Shown piece after piece: positions 39,470-48,798 of a stretch of 49,681 nt of DNA (its first letter is position 1; each line of letters opens with the position of its first letter). Under the pieces are notes generated by a model that was not told where the DNA came from, did not search any database, and saw only the letters and a list, made by a program, of their open reading frames with translations. Where the stretch lies: positions 1 through 49,681 of the forward strand of contig CAMDEV010000003.1 in assembly GCA_945896925.1 (NCBI GenBank). Direction: 5' to 3'. Source of the DNA: Auritidibacter sp. Marseille-P8566 (GTDB lineage Bacteria; Actinomycetota; Actinomycetes; Actinomycetales; Microbacteriaceae). Position numbers and translations under genes: made by a program.

Positions 39470-40336
39470 ATGAACCCCGCCAAGAGCGTCAAAGTACGCC
39501 CAGGTAATCGCAGAACAACAGGCAAAGAACAGTTCTATACCCCGACCAATCTGGCCCTTAGATTAGCCACAGCAGTTAGCGAAAGAGTTGGTGGTTTTGC
39601 AGACAAGACGGTGATAGAACCAGCTGGTGGAACCGGGTCTTTCCTTCAAGCGGCTAAGGCGTTGGAAGCGGACAAACTGATCAGCTTTGATATCGAACCA
39701 AAAGCTGAGGGCGTCTTACTTGCTGACTTTCTTGTCGAAACCAAAGGATTGGAGAAAGTAAGCAACGCCATCACCATTTCTAATCCACCTTTTGGAAGGA
39801 ATAACTCCCTGAGTATCCCCTTCTTCAACAAAGCAGCTCAGCACAGCCAATACATCGCATTCGTTGTCCCTAGGAGCTGGCGCAAATGGTCGGTTATCAA
39901 CCGCCTAAATAGAAATTTTCATCTGATCCACGATGAAGATCTCTCCATTGACTATGTCGATGAACTAGGTGAGATGGTTTGGCAGAAGGCCAGGCTAAAA
40001 ACTTGTTTCCAAATCTGGGAGAGAAGAGAAGCGCTTAGATCTTTAGTAAAGGTCAAAGACCACGGTCTGCTATCAAAGGTAAAGCCGGATCAGGCTGATG
40101 TCGCACTAACCGTATTTGGCTATGGTTGTGGGAAAGTTAGAACATCCTTTGATCGTGTGCCAAACAGCACCGTGATGTTTCTGAAATTGCATGACAAACG
40201 TGTATTGAAAGCACTTCAGTCAGTTGATTTCAGTAAGTTTTATAAGAACACCGCATACACCGAAGCGCTATCGCTTCAAGAAATCAGATACCTAATCAAC
40301 GAAGCAGTCCTGGGTGATCCAGGTCTAGAAAAGTAA
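39470..40336 (+). CDS. N6-adenine DNA methyltransferase-like SAM-dependent methyltransferase
   Basis: EQFYTPTNLALRLATAV, VIEPAGGTGSFLQAA motif I, ISNPPFGRNN motif IV. Confidence 0.8.
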   Translation: MNPAKSVKVRPGNRRTTGKEQFYTPTNLALRLATAVSERVGGFADKTVIEPAGGTGSFLQAAKALEADKLISFDIEPKAEGVLLADFLVETKGLEKVSNAITISNPPFGRNNSLSIPFFNKAAQHSQYIAFVVPRSWRKWSVINRLNRNFHLIHDEDLSIDYVDELGEMVWQKARLKTCFQIWERREALRSLVKVKDHGLLSKVKPDQADVALTVFGYGCGKVRTSFDRVPNSTVMFLKLHDKRVLKALQSVDFSKFYKNTAYTEALSLQEIRYLINEAVLGDPGLEK

Positions 40337-40344
40337 GGCACAAG

Positions 40345-42186
40345 ATGAGTTCATTTGGTTCTAGGGGAAATAGACCGGGCAAGAAAGATTCAGGCCCTAA
40401 GGCTAAGTTCAGCCAGCTCTGGCCATACATGAAAGAACAGCGCAGACTGCTGGTCTTCGCAGTAATCCTCAGTTTGCTCTCCGCCAGCGTAAACCTTGCC
40501 CAACCACTAGTGGTTGGTAACATCATCAGCACTGTTCAAAAAGGTTCTGATGTTGTTCCACTGGCACTGATACTGCTAGCCATCACATTGCTTAGCGCTG
40601 TTGCTGGCGGGGCCATGTATTACGTCTTAGCTAAAGCTGGTGAAGGTGTCGTCTTCTCAGCTAGATCTAAACTCTCAACCAGGTTGCTCAGACTTCCTAT
40701 ATTTGAATACGACCTCAGAAGAACTGGAGACCTAGTCTCTAGAGTTGGTTCAGATACCACCCTGCTGCGAGCAGCTCTAACCCAAGGTCTAGTAGATGGT
40801 GCTGGTGGGGCACTTCTGTTTATTGGTTCAGTAGTTGCCATGGCAGTAATTGACTGGCTATTGCTCCTAATTACGTTGTTGATGATCTCTATTGCAGTCG
40901 CTGCGATTGGCGTCACTTCCAGAAGAATCAGGTCTGCGACAACCAAAGCTCAAGAGCGTGTTGGAAACATGTCTGCCTCAGTTGAAAGAGCACTATCAGC
41001 GGTTAGAACAATCAGAGCTGCTCGTGCAGAATCTAGAGAGTCAGCACAGATCCAAACGGACGCAACTGAGGCTTATAACCAAGGTGTGAAGATTGCTGGA
41101 ATCAACTCTTGGGTAACCCCAATCGGTGGTTTAGCTGCCAATGGTGCTTTCATTGTTGTTCTAGGTGTCGGTGGATACCGTGTGGCTTCGGGTCAAACAG
41201 AGGTTGCATCACTCATTACATTCATCCTCCTAATGTTCATTATGATCAGACCGGTCGGTCAATTCTTTGGCGCATACTCTTCGGTGCAATCAGCGCTGGG
41301 AGCGCTGGCTCGAATCCAAGAGATATTAGATATCCCTCTGGAAGATACCGATACTGAAAGAGCTCAGAAATCTAAGCGCGCTGCTGTAAACAAAACAGCT
41401 ATCGAATTTAGAAACGTGAAGTTCCGATACCCAGCCAGACCAGAAGTTGCTTTAGATAAGGAAGGTAACCCTATTCCTGACGCTGCACCGGTCATGAGCG
41501 AACCTAAAGAAGTGTTGAAAGGTGTTTCATTCAAGATTGAACGTGGCTCTCGAGTTGCTATAGTGGGCCCATCCGGAGCAGGCAAGTCAACTGTCTTTAG
41601 TTTGATTGAACGATTTTATGAACCAACTGGAGGAGAAATTCTTCTTGATGGTCAAGCAGTTCATTCAATCAGCCGTTCTGATCTCAGAGGTCAAATCGGT
41701 TATGTCGAGCAAGATGCTCCGGTACTTGCCGGCAGCATTAGAGAGAACCTACTAATTGGTTCACCTGATGCCCCTGAAGCCGAGCTCAAGCGAGTGTTAA
41801 GAGAAGTAAACCTCACTGCAGTTTTGAAAAGAGACAAGCGAGGATTAGATGCTGAGGTAGGAGAGCAGGGCATCATGCTCTCCGGTGGTGAGCGTCAACG
41901 ACTGGCTATCGCAAGAACGTTGCTCAGTGCACCGCCAATCATGTTGTTGGACGAATCAACCTCCAGCCTGGATGGTCTAAATGAACAACGGATGCGTGAG
42001 GCAATTGATGCCGTTGCGAAGAACCGAACAATGATTGTCATTGCCCACCGACTCTCGACTGTTATTGATAGCGATCAGATCATCGTCATCGACCAAGGTA
42101 AGGTAATTGGCGCTGGGACCCACAAGCAATTGCTGAAAACTACACCTCTGTACCGTGAACTAGCGGGAACACAGATGCTTAGCTAA
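40345..42186 (+). CDS. ABC transporter, fused transmembrane and ATP-binding domains (exporter type)
   Basis: VAIVGPSGAGKSTVFSLIERFYEPTGG; IMLSGGERQRLAIARTLLSAPPIMLLDESTSSLD. Confidence 0.95.
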   Translation: MSSFGSRGNRPGKKDSGPKAKFSQLWPYMKEQRRLLVFAVILSLLSASVNLAQPLVVGNIISTVQKGSDVVPLALILLAITLLSAVAGGAMYYVLAKAGEGVVFSARSKLSTRLLRLPIFEYDLRRTGDLVSRVGSDTTLLRAALTQGLVDGAGGALLFIGSVVAMAVIDWLLLLITLLMISIAVAAIGVTSRRIRSATTKAQERVGNMSASVERALSAVRTIRAARAESRESAQIQTDATEAYNQGVKIAGINSWVTPIGGLAANGAFIVVLGVGGYRVASGQTEVASLITFILLMFIMIRPVGQFFGAYSSVQSALGALARIQEILDIPLEDTDTERAQKSKRAAVNKTAIEFRNVKFRYPARPEVALDKEGNPIPDAAPVMSEPKEVLKGVSFKIERGSRVAIVGPSGAGKSTVFSLIERFYEPTGGEILLDGQAVHSISRSDLRGQIGYVEQDAPVLAGSIRENLLIGSPDAPEAELKRVLREVNLTAVLKRDKRGLDAEVGEQGIMLSGGERQRLAIARTLLSAPPIMLLDESTSSLDGLNEQRMREAIDAVAKNRTMIVIAHRLSTVIDSDQIIVIDQGKVIGAGTHKQLLKTTPLYRELAGTQMLS

Positions 42187-42244
42187 GTCTCCCCTTTGTC
42201 TGCGGTCGGGTCTAGTCTTTAACCATTCAAACCCAAATGGAGAC

Positions 42245-42799
42245 ATGATGAATAAGAGAAGCACAATTGAGAAACTAGCGGTCCCGATGTTCGTAAGCGG
42301 CATCTTGGCGATGATTGGATCCGCGTTCATCTCTCTGGGCACTGCGGCAAGCGCTACCAGCCCGGTGAATTACAAAAAAATCACCATGACCTACCTTTCC
42401 AGTGGTTATAGCCCTAGTGATAGCAACTGTGGTGCTACCCAGAGTTACTATGGCTACTCAACTAGGGATTCGTTCAGATCCAAGTACTCAAACAGCTCTA
42501 GCAACCAGAAGACCTTCTTGTGTACCGCTACTCTCTATGTGGTTGATGATGTCGAGATCCCAACTCCAAAGCCGGTCCCTACGGTGACAGTCATCTATGA
42601 GCAACCTGTGCACCCTACCCCTACTTACACATACACTCCTAAACCAACAAGGACCCCAAAACCGACCCCGACGCCTAAACCAACCCCCACTTCAACTCCG
42701 ACCCCAAGCTTCACCCCAAAGCCGACCCCGACTTTCACCCCCATTTTTACCCCCTCGCCAAGGCCAACCCTGCCAATTCCCTCAACACGAACCCCCTAA
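42245..42799 (+). CDS. Secreted hypothetical protein with Pro/Thr-rich C-terminal stalk
   Basis: N-terminal hydrophobic signal segment; TPKPTRTPKPTPTPKPTPTSTPTPSFTPKPTPTFTP repeats. Confidence 0.75.
   Translation: MMNKRSTIEKLAVPMFVSGILAMIGSAFISLGTAASATSPVNYKKITMTYLSSGYSPSDSNCGATQSYYGYSTRDSFRSKYSNSSSNQKTFLCTATLYVVDDVEIPTPKPVPTVTVIYEQPVHPTPTYTYTPKPTRTPKPTPTPKPTPTSTPTPSFTPKPTPTFTPIFTPSPRPTLPIPSTRTP
42600..42795 (+). repeat. Degenerate in-frame Pro/Thr (ACC-CCN) coding repeat
   Basis: Recurring accccgaccccgac / aaaccaacccc units coding for TP/KP dipeptides. Confidence 0.75.
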
Positions 42800-42870
42800 G
42801 GGCTCTTTTCGTGAGAAACTAGAAGTCAGTGCGTTCTGGCGCAACGAATCTAGTTAGGAATGGAAATAGA

Positions 42871-43395
42871 GTGAAGAAACTTACTTTCCCTATTGTTATG
42901 GCGATTGCTGGTCTGCTCTCAGTGGTTGTTATTGCTCAGAACTTTGTCTCAAAGAGCCCAACCACAATTAAAGAGTTAACGCTCACCTATGAAGAAGGTG
43001 TAACAGGAACTCCACACCAGCCAGGCGACACAATTGAACTTCCTACCGGTGTCGATCAGGTATACCTAGTAGTCACTCCTACCGATGAGAAGGCGAGCGT
43101 CGAAATTGAAGGCGACAGCAACTTTGAAGTTGGAGATAACACAGTAACCATTACCGTGACAGGTGCTGATAACAAATCAAGCACACCGTATACCTTGACT
43201 TTGAAGAAGGCTGAACTATCTGGCTGGTGTGATGAGAACGTGGACACCATCAAGCTATACAACGAAGACTACGAACTGGCAGATATCTATCAGGACATTT
43301 CGCTAGCGTACCTAGACGAGCGTCTGCCGGTAATTCAGGAAAATCTGTCCTGTTTCAGCGATGCTCTGCAGGCATACGTAAACGAGAATTACTAA
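42871..43395 (+). CDS. Membrane-anchored or secreted hypothetical protein with cadherin-like beta-sandwich domain
   Basis: GTG start giving MKKLTFPIVMAIAGLLSVVVIA; IELPTGVDQVYLVVTPTDEKASVEIEGDSNFEVGDNTVTITVTGADNKSSTPYTLTL domain pattern. Confidence 0.7.
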   Translation: MKKLTFPIVMAIAGLLSVVVIAQNFVSKSPTTIKELTLTYEEGVTGTPHQPGDTIELPTGVDQVYLVVTPTDEKASVEIEGDSNFEVGDNTVTITVTGADNKSSTPYTLTLKKAELSGWCDENVDTIKLYNEDYELADIYQDISLAYLDERLPVIQENLSCFSDALQAYVNENY

Positions 43396-43413
43396 ATTAT
43401 TTAGTTAGTAGCG

Positions 43414-43441
43414 GAGGCTGTCAGTTATTACTGGCAGCCTC
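43414..43441. terminator. Bidirectional terminator hairpin overlapping the folD stop codon
   Basis: GAGGCTGTCAGT-TATT-ACTGGCAGCCTC 12-bp stem between convergent genes. Confidence 0.7.
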
Positions 43442-44278
43442 TATTACATTTCGCACCAGCATTGCTCTGGTCATTGGACCGACACCGCCAGGGTTTGGCG
43501 AAAGATATCCAGCCACCGCGTCTACTGCTGGAACAACATCCCCAACTAAACCTGAATCAACTCTGGTGATGCCAACATCGAGGACAGCAGCTCCAGCCTT
43601 TATCCACTCTGGCTTTACAAAGTGCGGAGAGCCAAGTGCGGCAACAACGATGTCAGCACGCTTTACTGCGTGCTGAATATCTCTTGATCGTGAGTGAAGA
43701 AGTGTAACTGTCGCGTCAACTCCCTTTTTGTTTAACAACAAACCAAGTGGGCGACCAACTGTAATGCCTCTACCGATAATCGCTACCTCGGCACCGGTTA
43801 GTTCAACGCTGTAACGTTCAAGCAATTCAACGATTCCAGCTGGTGTGCAAGGAAGCGGGGAGGTCATTGGATCAGAACCGGCAAGAACTAGCTTCCCTAG
43901 ATTGATAGGATGCAATCCATCCGCATCCTTAGCTGGGTCGATTAGTTCTAGCATTTCATTGGTGTCGAAACCAAATGGCAGTGGAAGTTGGATGATGTAT
44001 CCAGTGACATCTTTGGCATCGTTTAGATCTTTGATTGCTGCCTTGACATCTGCAACGCTGGCTGTTGCTGGTAAATCAATCCTTACCGAGTGAACACCGA
44101 CTTCTTGGCAGTCTCTGTGTTTACCTGCAACATAACTGTGTGAACCAGCATCATCGCCAACTAGGAGCGTTCCGAGGCCTGGACTTATTCCCTTTTGCTT
44201 TAACTCAATAACCTTTAAGGCAAGTTCTGCCTTGATCTGCTTGGCAGTCGCTAGCCCGTCTAGAACGATAGCGTTCAA
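43421..44278 (-). CDS. folD: Methylenetetrahydrofolate dehydrogenase / methenyltetrahydrofolate cyclohydrolase
   Basis: [71 protein letters not shown]. Confidence 0.96.
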   Translation of the reverse strand: MNAIVLDGLATAKQIKAELALKVIELKQKGISPGLGTLLVGDDAGSHSYVAGKHRDCQEVGVHSVRIDLPATASVADVKAAIKDLNDAKDVTGYIIQLPLPFGFDTNEMLELIDPAKDADGLHPINLGKLVLAGSDPMTSPLPCTPAGIVELLERYSVELTGAEVAIIGRGITVGRPLGLLLNKKGVDATVTLLHSRSRDIQHAVKRADIVVAALGSPHFVKPEWIKAGAAVLDVGITRVDSGLVGDVVPAVDAVAGYLSPNPGGVGPMTRAMLVRNVIEAASNN

Positions 44279-44282
44279 AGGT

Positions 44283-45563
44283 TTACCAGTTCTCTAGACC
44301 GCTGTATAGCGGGAAGGCTTGGGTTAGTTTACGTACTCTGTCAGCAAGAGCGTTGATATCTGGATTAGGCATGAATACTGAGGCAATGATGTCTGCAACT
44401 TCTGTAAATTCAACATCCCCAAAGCCGCGGGTAGCTAGGGCTGGGGTTCCAATACGAACACCAGATGTAACTAGAGCTGGTCTTGGGTCATTAGGAACAG
44501 AGTTACGGTTCACAGTTATACCAACATCGTGCAGTAGGTCTTCAGCAGTTTTACCGTCGATAGGTGAGTTACGAAGATCTACTAGCACAAGGTGAACATC
44601 TGTTCCTCCAGTTAGAACATCAACGCCGTTAGCTCTCACGTCTTGCTTCATTAGACGCTCTGAGATTATTTGAGCTCCTCGAATAGTTCTTGCTTGTCTC
44701 TCCTTGAACTCTTCACCCATCGCAGCTCTGAAGGCAACTGCCTTCGCTGCGATTACGTGCATGAGTGGCCCACCCTGCTGACCTGGGAATACAGCAGAGT
44801 CAATCTTCTTGGCGTATTCAGCTTTACAAAGAATCAAACCTGAACGAGGTCCAGCCAGAGTCTTGTGAACTGTTGTTGAGACAACATCTGCGTATGGAAC
44901 TGGGTTAGGGTGAACACCCGCTGCGACAAGACCTGCGAAGTGAGCCATATCGACCCAAAGCTTCGCACCGACTTCATCAGCAATCTTTCTAAATTCAGCA
45001 AAGTCAAGATGACGAGAATATGCAGACCAGCCAGCAATCAGAACCTGAGGCTTGACCTCATGCGCTCTTGCTCTAACAACGTCCATGTCAATCAAGAAAG
45101 TTTCTGGGTCTAGACCATAGGCATATGCTTCATACATCTTGCCGGAGAAGTTCAACTTCATGCCGTGAGTTAGGTGACCACCGTGAGCAAGTTCAAGACC
45201 TAGGATTCGATCACCTGGGTTAGCAAGAGCCATCAGCACTGCAGCGTTAGCGCTTGCACCTGAGTGCGGTTGAACGTTAGCGTGCTCTGCACCAAATAGT
45301 TCCTTAGCTCGGTCACGGGCAAGATTCTCGGCAATGTCAACTGCTTCACAACCGCCGTAGTAACGCTTACCTGGATATCCCTCTGCATACTTATTAGTTA
45401 GCACTGAGCCTTGAGCTTCTAGCACTCCCCTAGAAACAAAGTTCTCTGAAGCAATCATCTCTAGGAAGTTGCGTTGACGATCTAGTTCAGCTTTTAGAAC
45501 TGCAGCAATCTCTGGGTCGGTTGCTTCTAGCGGGTCGTTGAATGTTGATGGCAAATTAGACAC
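44283..45563 (-). CDS. glyA: Serine hydroxymethyltransferase
   Basis: [61 protein letters not shown]. Confidence 0.98.
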   Translation of the reverse strand: MSNLPSTFNDPLEATDPEIAAVLKAELDRQRNFLEMIASENFVSRGVLEAQGSVLTNKYAEGYPGKRYYGGCEAVDIAENLARDRAKELFGAEHANVQPHSGASANAAVLMALANPGDRILGLELAHGGHLTHGMKLNFSGKMYEAYAYGLDPETFLIDMDVVRARAHEVKPQVLIAGWSAYSRHLDFAEFRKIADEVGAKLWVDMAHFAGLVAAGVHPNPVPYADVVSTTVHKTLAGPRSGLILCKAEYAKKIDSAVFPGQQGGPLMHVIAAKAVAFRAAMGEEFKERQARTIRGAQIISERLMKQDVRANGVDVLTGGTDVHLVLVDLRNSPIDGKTAEDLLHDVGITVNRNSVPNDPRPALVTSGVRIGTPALATRGFGDVEFTEVADIIASVFMPNPDINALADRVRKLTQAFPLYSGLENW

Positions 45564-45740
45564 TTGGGAACTCCTATATTGGCTTGAACGGATTGGCCCA
45601 GGCGCACGACCAAAATGCCTTCGCTCCCTGATGGAACCCCATCTTTAGCGCCAGTTGCGATAAGGCAATTCTATAACCACCGCCCCTATGCGAAGATGAA
45701 CACCAGTGAAAACTGGCGTTATCGCCCTAAACTTGACCCT

Positions 45741-46598
45741 ATGACTAAGCCATTGAACCACTGGGTCCTCACCTTTGTCTGTGAAGACAAGCCAGGCATT
45801 GTCCATGCCATCTCTGGGGCTATAGTCGCGGCCTCTGGCAACATCACCGAGAGCCAGCAATTCACCAGTGCCGAGACCGGTAAGTTCTTTATGCGCCTTC
45901 AGGTTGAGGTATCAGCCAGCAAAGAAGAGTTCAGCGCTCAGATTGCTGGAGTCGCTGAGACCTTTGGTCTGGACTGGCAATTAGATGAGGTTGGTCGCAA
46001 ACTTAGAACCTTAGTTCTGGTTAGTAAGAGTGCTCACTGTCTAAATGACCTCCTCTTCAATCAGCGCTCAGGCCAGATTCCGATCGAGATTCCCGCTGTC
46101 TTTAGCAACCACCCAGATCTAGCTGAGTTAGCTGAGTTTTACGGTGTAAAGTTTGAGAGCCATTCGATTCCTGATGCCGCTAGCAAAGCTGCTTTTGAGC
46201 ACATGCTACGCGATTACATCAAACTGGCTGACATAGAACTTATCGTGCTAGCCAGATTCATGCAGGTGCTTAGCCCTGAATTCTGTGCCGACTTTGAGGG
46301 CAAGATCATAAACATTCACCACTCCTTCTTACCCGGCTTCAAGGGTGCTAACCCTTATGCCCAGGCTCATGCCCGTGGTGTGAAGTTAATCGGAGCAACT
46401 GCTCACTTTGTCACTAATGAACTTGATGAAGGTCCAATCATTGAGCAAAACGTGGTGCGAGTAGATCACGGCGACTCTAAGAAAGAACTTGTTGCTATTG
46501 GACAGGATGTCGAGTCAAAGACCCTCGCCCAAGCGGTTAGATGGTTTGCTGAGCACCGAGTGCTACTCGATACTGATAGAACAGTCATCTTCCGCTAG
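45741..46598 (+). CDS. purU: Formyltetrahydrofolate deformylase; start placed at the conserved MTKPLNHWVLTF
   Basis: WVLTFVCEDKPGIVHAISG ACT domain; INIHHSFLPGFKGANPYAQAHARGVKLIGATAHFV. Confidence 0.93.
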   Translation: MTKPLNHWVLTFVCEDKPGIVHAISGAIVAASGNITESQQFTSAETGKFFMRLQVEVSASKEEFSAQIAGVAETFGLDWQLDEVGRKLRTLVLVSKSAHCLNDLLFNQRSGQIPIEIPAVFSNHPDLAELAEFYGVKFESHSIPDAASKAAFEHMLRDYIKLADIELIVLARFMQVLSPEFCADFEGKIINIHHSFLPGFKGANPYAQAHARGVKLIGATAHFVTNELDEGPIIEQNVVRVDHGDSKKELVAIGQDVESKTLAQAVRWFAEHRVLLDTDRTVIFR

Positions 46599-46617
46599 AG
46601 CAAGGGTCTAAACCCGA

Positions 46618-48723
46618 CTAGTGCTTACGTCTCCTAGTTCTCATCTGTGATCCTGCGGCCACCGAAGCAAGAGCCAAAGCAACTACAGATAGCCCCAGTG
46701 CAATCAACCAGGTTTGCTGCTGTGAGCTAGAAACTAGGACCTTCTTCTTACCTTCTCTCACTAGTTCTTTTGAAACAGTCCCAGGCTTTGCTTCAGGCTT
46801 TAGCTCCTTGGTAGGTGGAACCGAAACATACTCAGCTGCCGGCGGGGAGAAAATCACTTCCTCTTCGGGAGTGATGGTCACTGCACCACCTGTTGGATTG
46901 TTCGGTTCAACACTCTGATTGACTATCTCATCGGGTGTGATTGTTACGACGTTCGAAGGCACCACTTCTAGCGGACCTACGTTAGATGCAGTGTCTGAAA
47001 CAGAGTTAGCAGCCAGTGTTACCTGTGTGGTTCCAACACCGCAGTTCAACAATGTAATTTGCCAGCCAAGTCCAACTCTAAGAACCGAGTAGTTCAATGA
47101 ACATGACTGCGCTGTGCCTGAGAAGCTGAAGTTAGCTGCAGTCATTCCGGTCACCGGTTCTTCACTATCAAAAACCCATGTTGGCGTGCCAGCAGATCCT
47201 GGTTCAGTCACATCAAAGACATGAATCACTGGAGAGGTTGTGTCAATCTTTGTTGTGTTGGTTTGATTGAACAAACTTGGACCTATATTTCCTGCAGCAT
47301 CCATTACGGCTGATGAGTTAAGAACCAAACCAGCAAGATGACCATCGAGACAGTTTCCAATGGTGATTACATATTGACTACCTGATCCTGTCATTGACTG
47401 GATAGAGCAGCCATCGCCTTTCACGTTCCAGTCCACATTGTCTGCAGCTAATCCAGTAACTGCTTCAGTAAAAGTTGCTTTATATACAAGAAGACTGTTT
47501 GCGCTAGCTTGTTTCACCAAGGTATCTAGTTCTGGAACCGTTCTGTCCAGAATGATAGGAGTAGTTGAAACTGGTCGCACAGGGCCAATAGCATTTCCGG
47601 TTACCGTATCTGCTTTCAGAGTGAGGCTGATAGTTCCATCCTGACAACCGGCCACCTTGGCTGCATAACTTGCTCCGGAACCGGTCAGAGTTGAAACGTA
47701 ACAACCTGTTGCTGTTCCTGAGATTGTGAAGTCATCTGCGGTTAGACCTGTCACAGACTGGCCAAAGGCGATATTGAATATTGGTGTTGCAGCATTGCTA
47801 GGTGAAGCGGGTGCAGTAAAGGAACTAACTACAGGACCAAGGTGGTATGTAATGCTGGCTGTTCCGTTTCCCGACTGGAAAGCAGAGTAATAAGAGACCG
47901 CGTTTAGCTTTGTAGTGTTGACATAACTAGAGCCACCGCCTCCACCGCCACCATCAACTCCAATTGGATCGGTATCAGCACCTCCACCACCGCCACCGAA
48001 GTAACCACCGCCACCACCACCGCCACCGGCGACAGTTGTTCCTGGTGTGGTTGCGGAACCACCAGCACCACCCTGACCACTTGCTCCAGCAGTTCCATTG
48101 GTAGTTGCAGCCCCAAATGAAACTCCCCCAGCTCCACCAGCGGTTGGAGTTCCTCCAGCACCACCTAGACCTTGCCCATTGCCACCGGCAGTTCCTGTTG
48201 TCCCTCCCGCAGAACCGCCGGTTCCACCAACCCAACCACCGGTTCCTCCACCACCGCCGGCAACGGCAATGCGATCGGCTAGAGCAGTGCTGGTTCTAAT
48301 GTCAGTAGCACCTCCACCAGAGCCCTCATCACCGTGACCTGAACCTGCGGCTCCGCCACCGTTATATCCACCGGCGGCGTTATTACCTGATGATCCCTGT
48401 CCGCCAACATAGATATATAGATTCCCAGTTGGCACTGCTCTGAAGGTGGCGTTGGTCTTTGAACCATTACCGCCACTCCTACCGCCCTGAGCCCCAGAGA
48501 GTGAAATGTTCATAGTTCTGATATCAGCAGGCGGTGTCCAAACGTAGTAGTCACCCGAATAAGGGAAAGTGATTGTGCAACTTGTTTTACTTACGTTGCA
48601 TGAAGGAGTCGGAGTTGTTGCCTGAGCTTGCACTTGAGGAACAACAGCCAATCCGATGATTACCGAGAATGCACCGGATAAGAAAATTGGTCTTAGCCAG
48701 TTAGTTTTTTTGTGTTTATACAT
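46618..48723 (-). CDS. Large glycine-rich surface protein with Ig-like repeats and C-terminal TM anchor
   Basis: Signal peptide; GGGGGTGGWVGGTGG... glycine-rich domain; repeated (V/A)TGLTADDFTISGTATGC / VTGMTAANFSFSGTAQSC units; WLIALGLSVVALALASVAAGSQMRTRRRKH end. Confidence 0.85.
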   Translation of the reverse strand: MYKHKKTNWLRPIFLSGAFSVIIGLAVVPQVQAQATTPTPSCNVSKTSCTITFPYSGDYYVWTPPADIRTMNISLSGAQGGRSGGNGSKTNATFRAVPTGNLYIYVGGQGSSGNNAAGGYNGGGAAGSGHGDEGSGGGATDIRTSTALADRIAVAGGGGGTGGWVGGTGGSAGGTTGTAGGNGQGLGGAGGTPTAGGAGGVSFGAATTNGTAGASGQGGAGGSATTPGTTVAGGGGGGGGYFGGGGGGADTDPIGVDGGGGGGGSSYVNTTKLNAVSYYSAFQSGNGTASITYHLGPVVSSFTAPASPSNAATPIFNIAFGQSVTGLTADDFTISGTATGCYVSTLTGSGASYAAKVAGCQDGTISLTLKADTVTGNAIGPVRPVSTTPIILDRTVPELDTLVKQASANSLLVYKATFTEAVTGLAADNVDWNVKGDGCSIQSMTGSGSQYVITIGNCLDGHLAGLVLNSSAVMDAAGNIGPSLFNQTNTTKIDTTSPVIHVFDVTEPGSAGTPTWVFDSEEPVTGMTAANFSFSGTAQSCSLNYSVLRVGLGWQITLLNCGVGTTQVTLAANSVSDTASNVGPLEVVPSNVVTITPDEIVNQSVEPNNPTGGAVTITPEEEVIFSPPAAEYVSVPPTKELKPEAKPGTVSKELVREGKKKVLVSSSQQQTWLIALGLSVVALALASVAAGSQMRTRRRKH

Positions 48724-48735
48724 GCCCCCAAAGAT

Positions 48736-48766
48736 AAAACTCCAGCACTTTTTGTGCTGGAGTTTT
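48736..48766 (-). terminator. Rho-independent terminator downstream of icd
   Basis: AAAACTCCAGCAC-TTTTT-GTGCTGGAGTTTT, 13-bp stem; minus strand ends GGAGTTTTATCTTT. Confidence 0.85.
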
Positions 48767-48798
48767 ACACAGGCAAAACTAATGCTTGTTATTCACAG

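Noticed and set aside
42600-42795. Possible CRISPR or tandem non-coding repeat
   Set aside because: Units are short, without spacers, and in frame with a secreted protein.
42597-42857. 86-aa alternative-frame ORF over the Pro/Thr repeat
   Set aside because: Out-of-frame reading of the ACC/CCN repeat; no start context.
45564-45740. THF or glycine riboswitch before glyA/purU
   Set aside because: No recognisable conserved core; only inverted/direct repeats.
48098-48337. Proline-rich plus-strand ORF (79 aa) and related ORFs at 47904-48299
   Set aside because: Antisense or out-of-frame reading of the GGN-rich coding region; compositional artefact.
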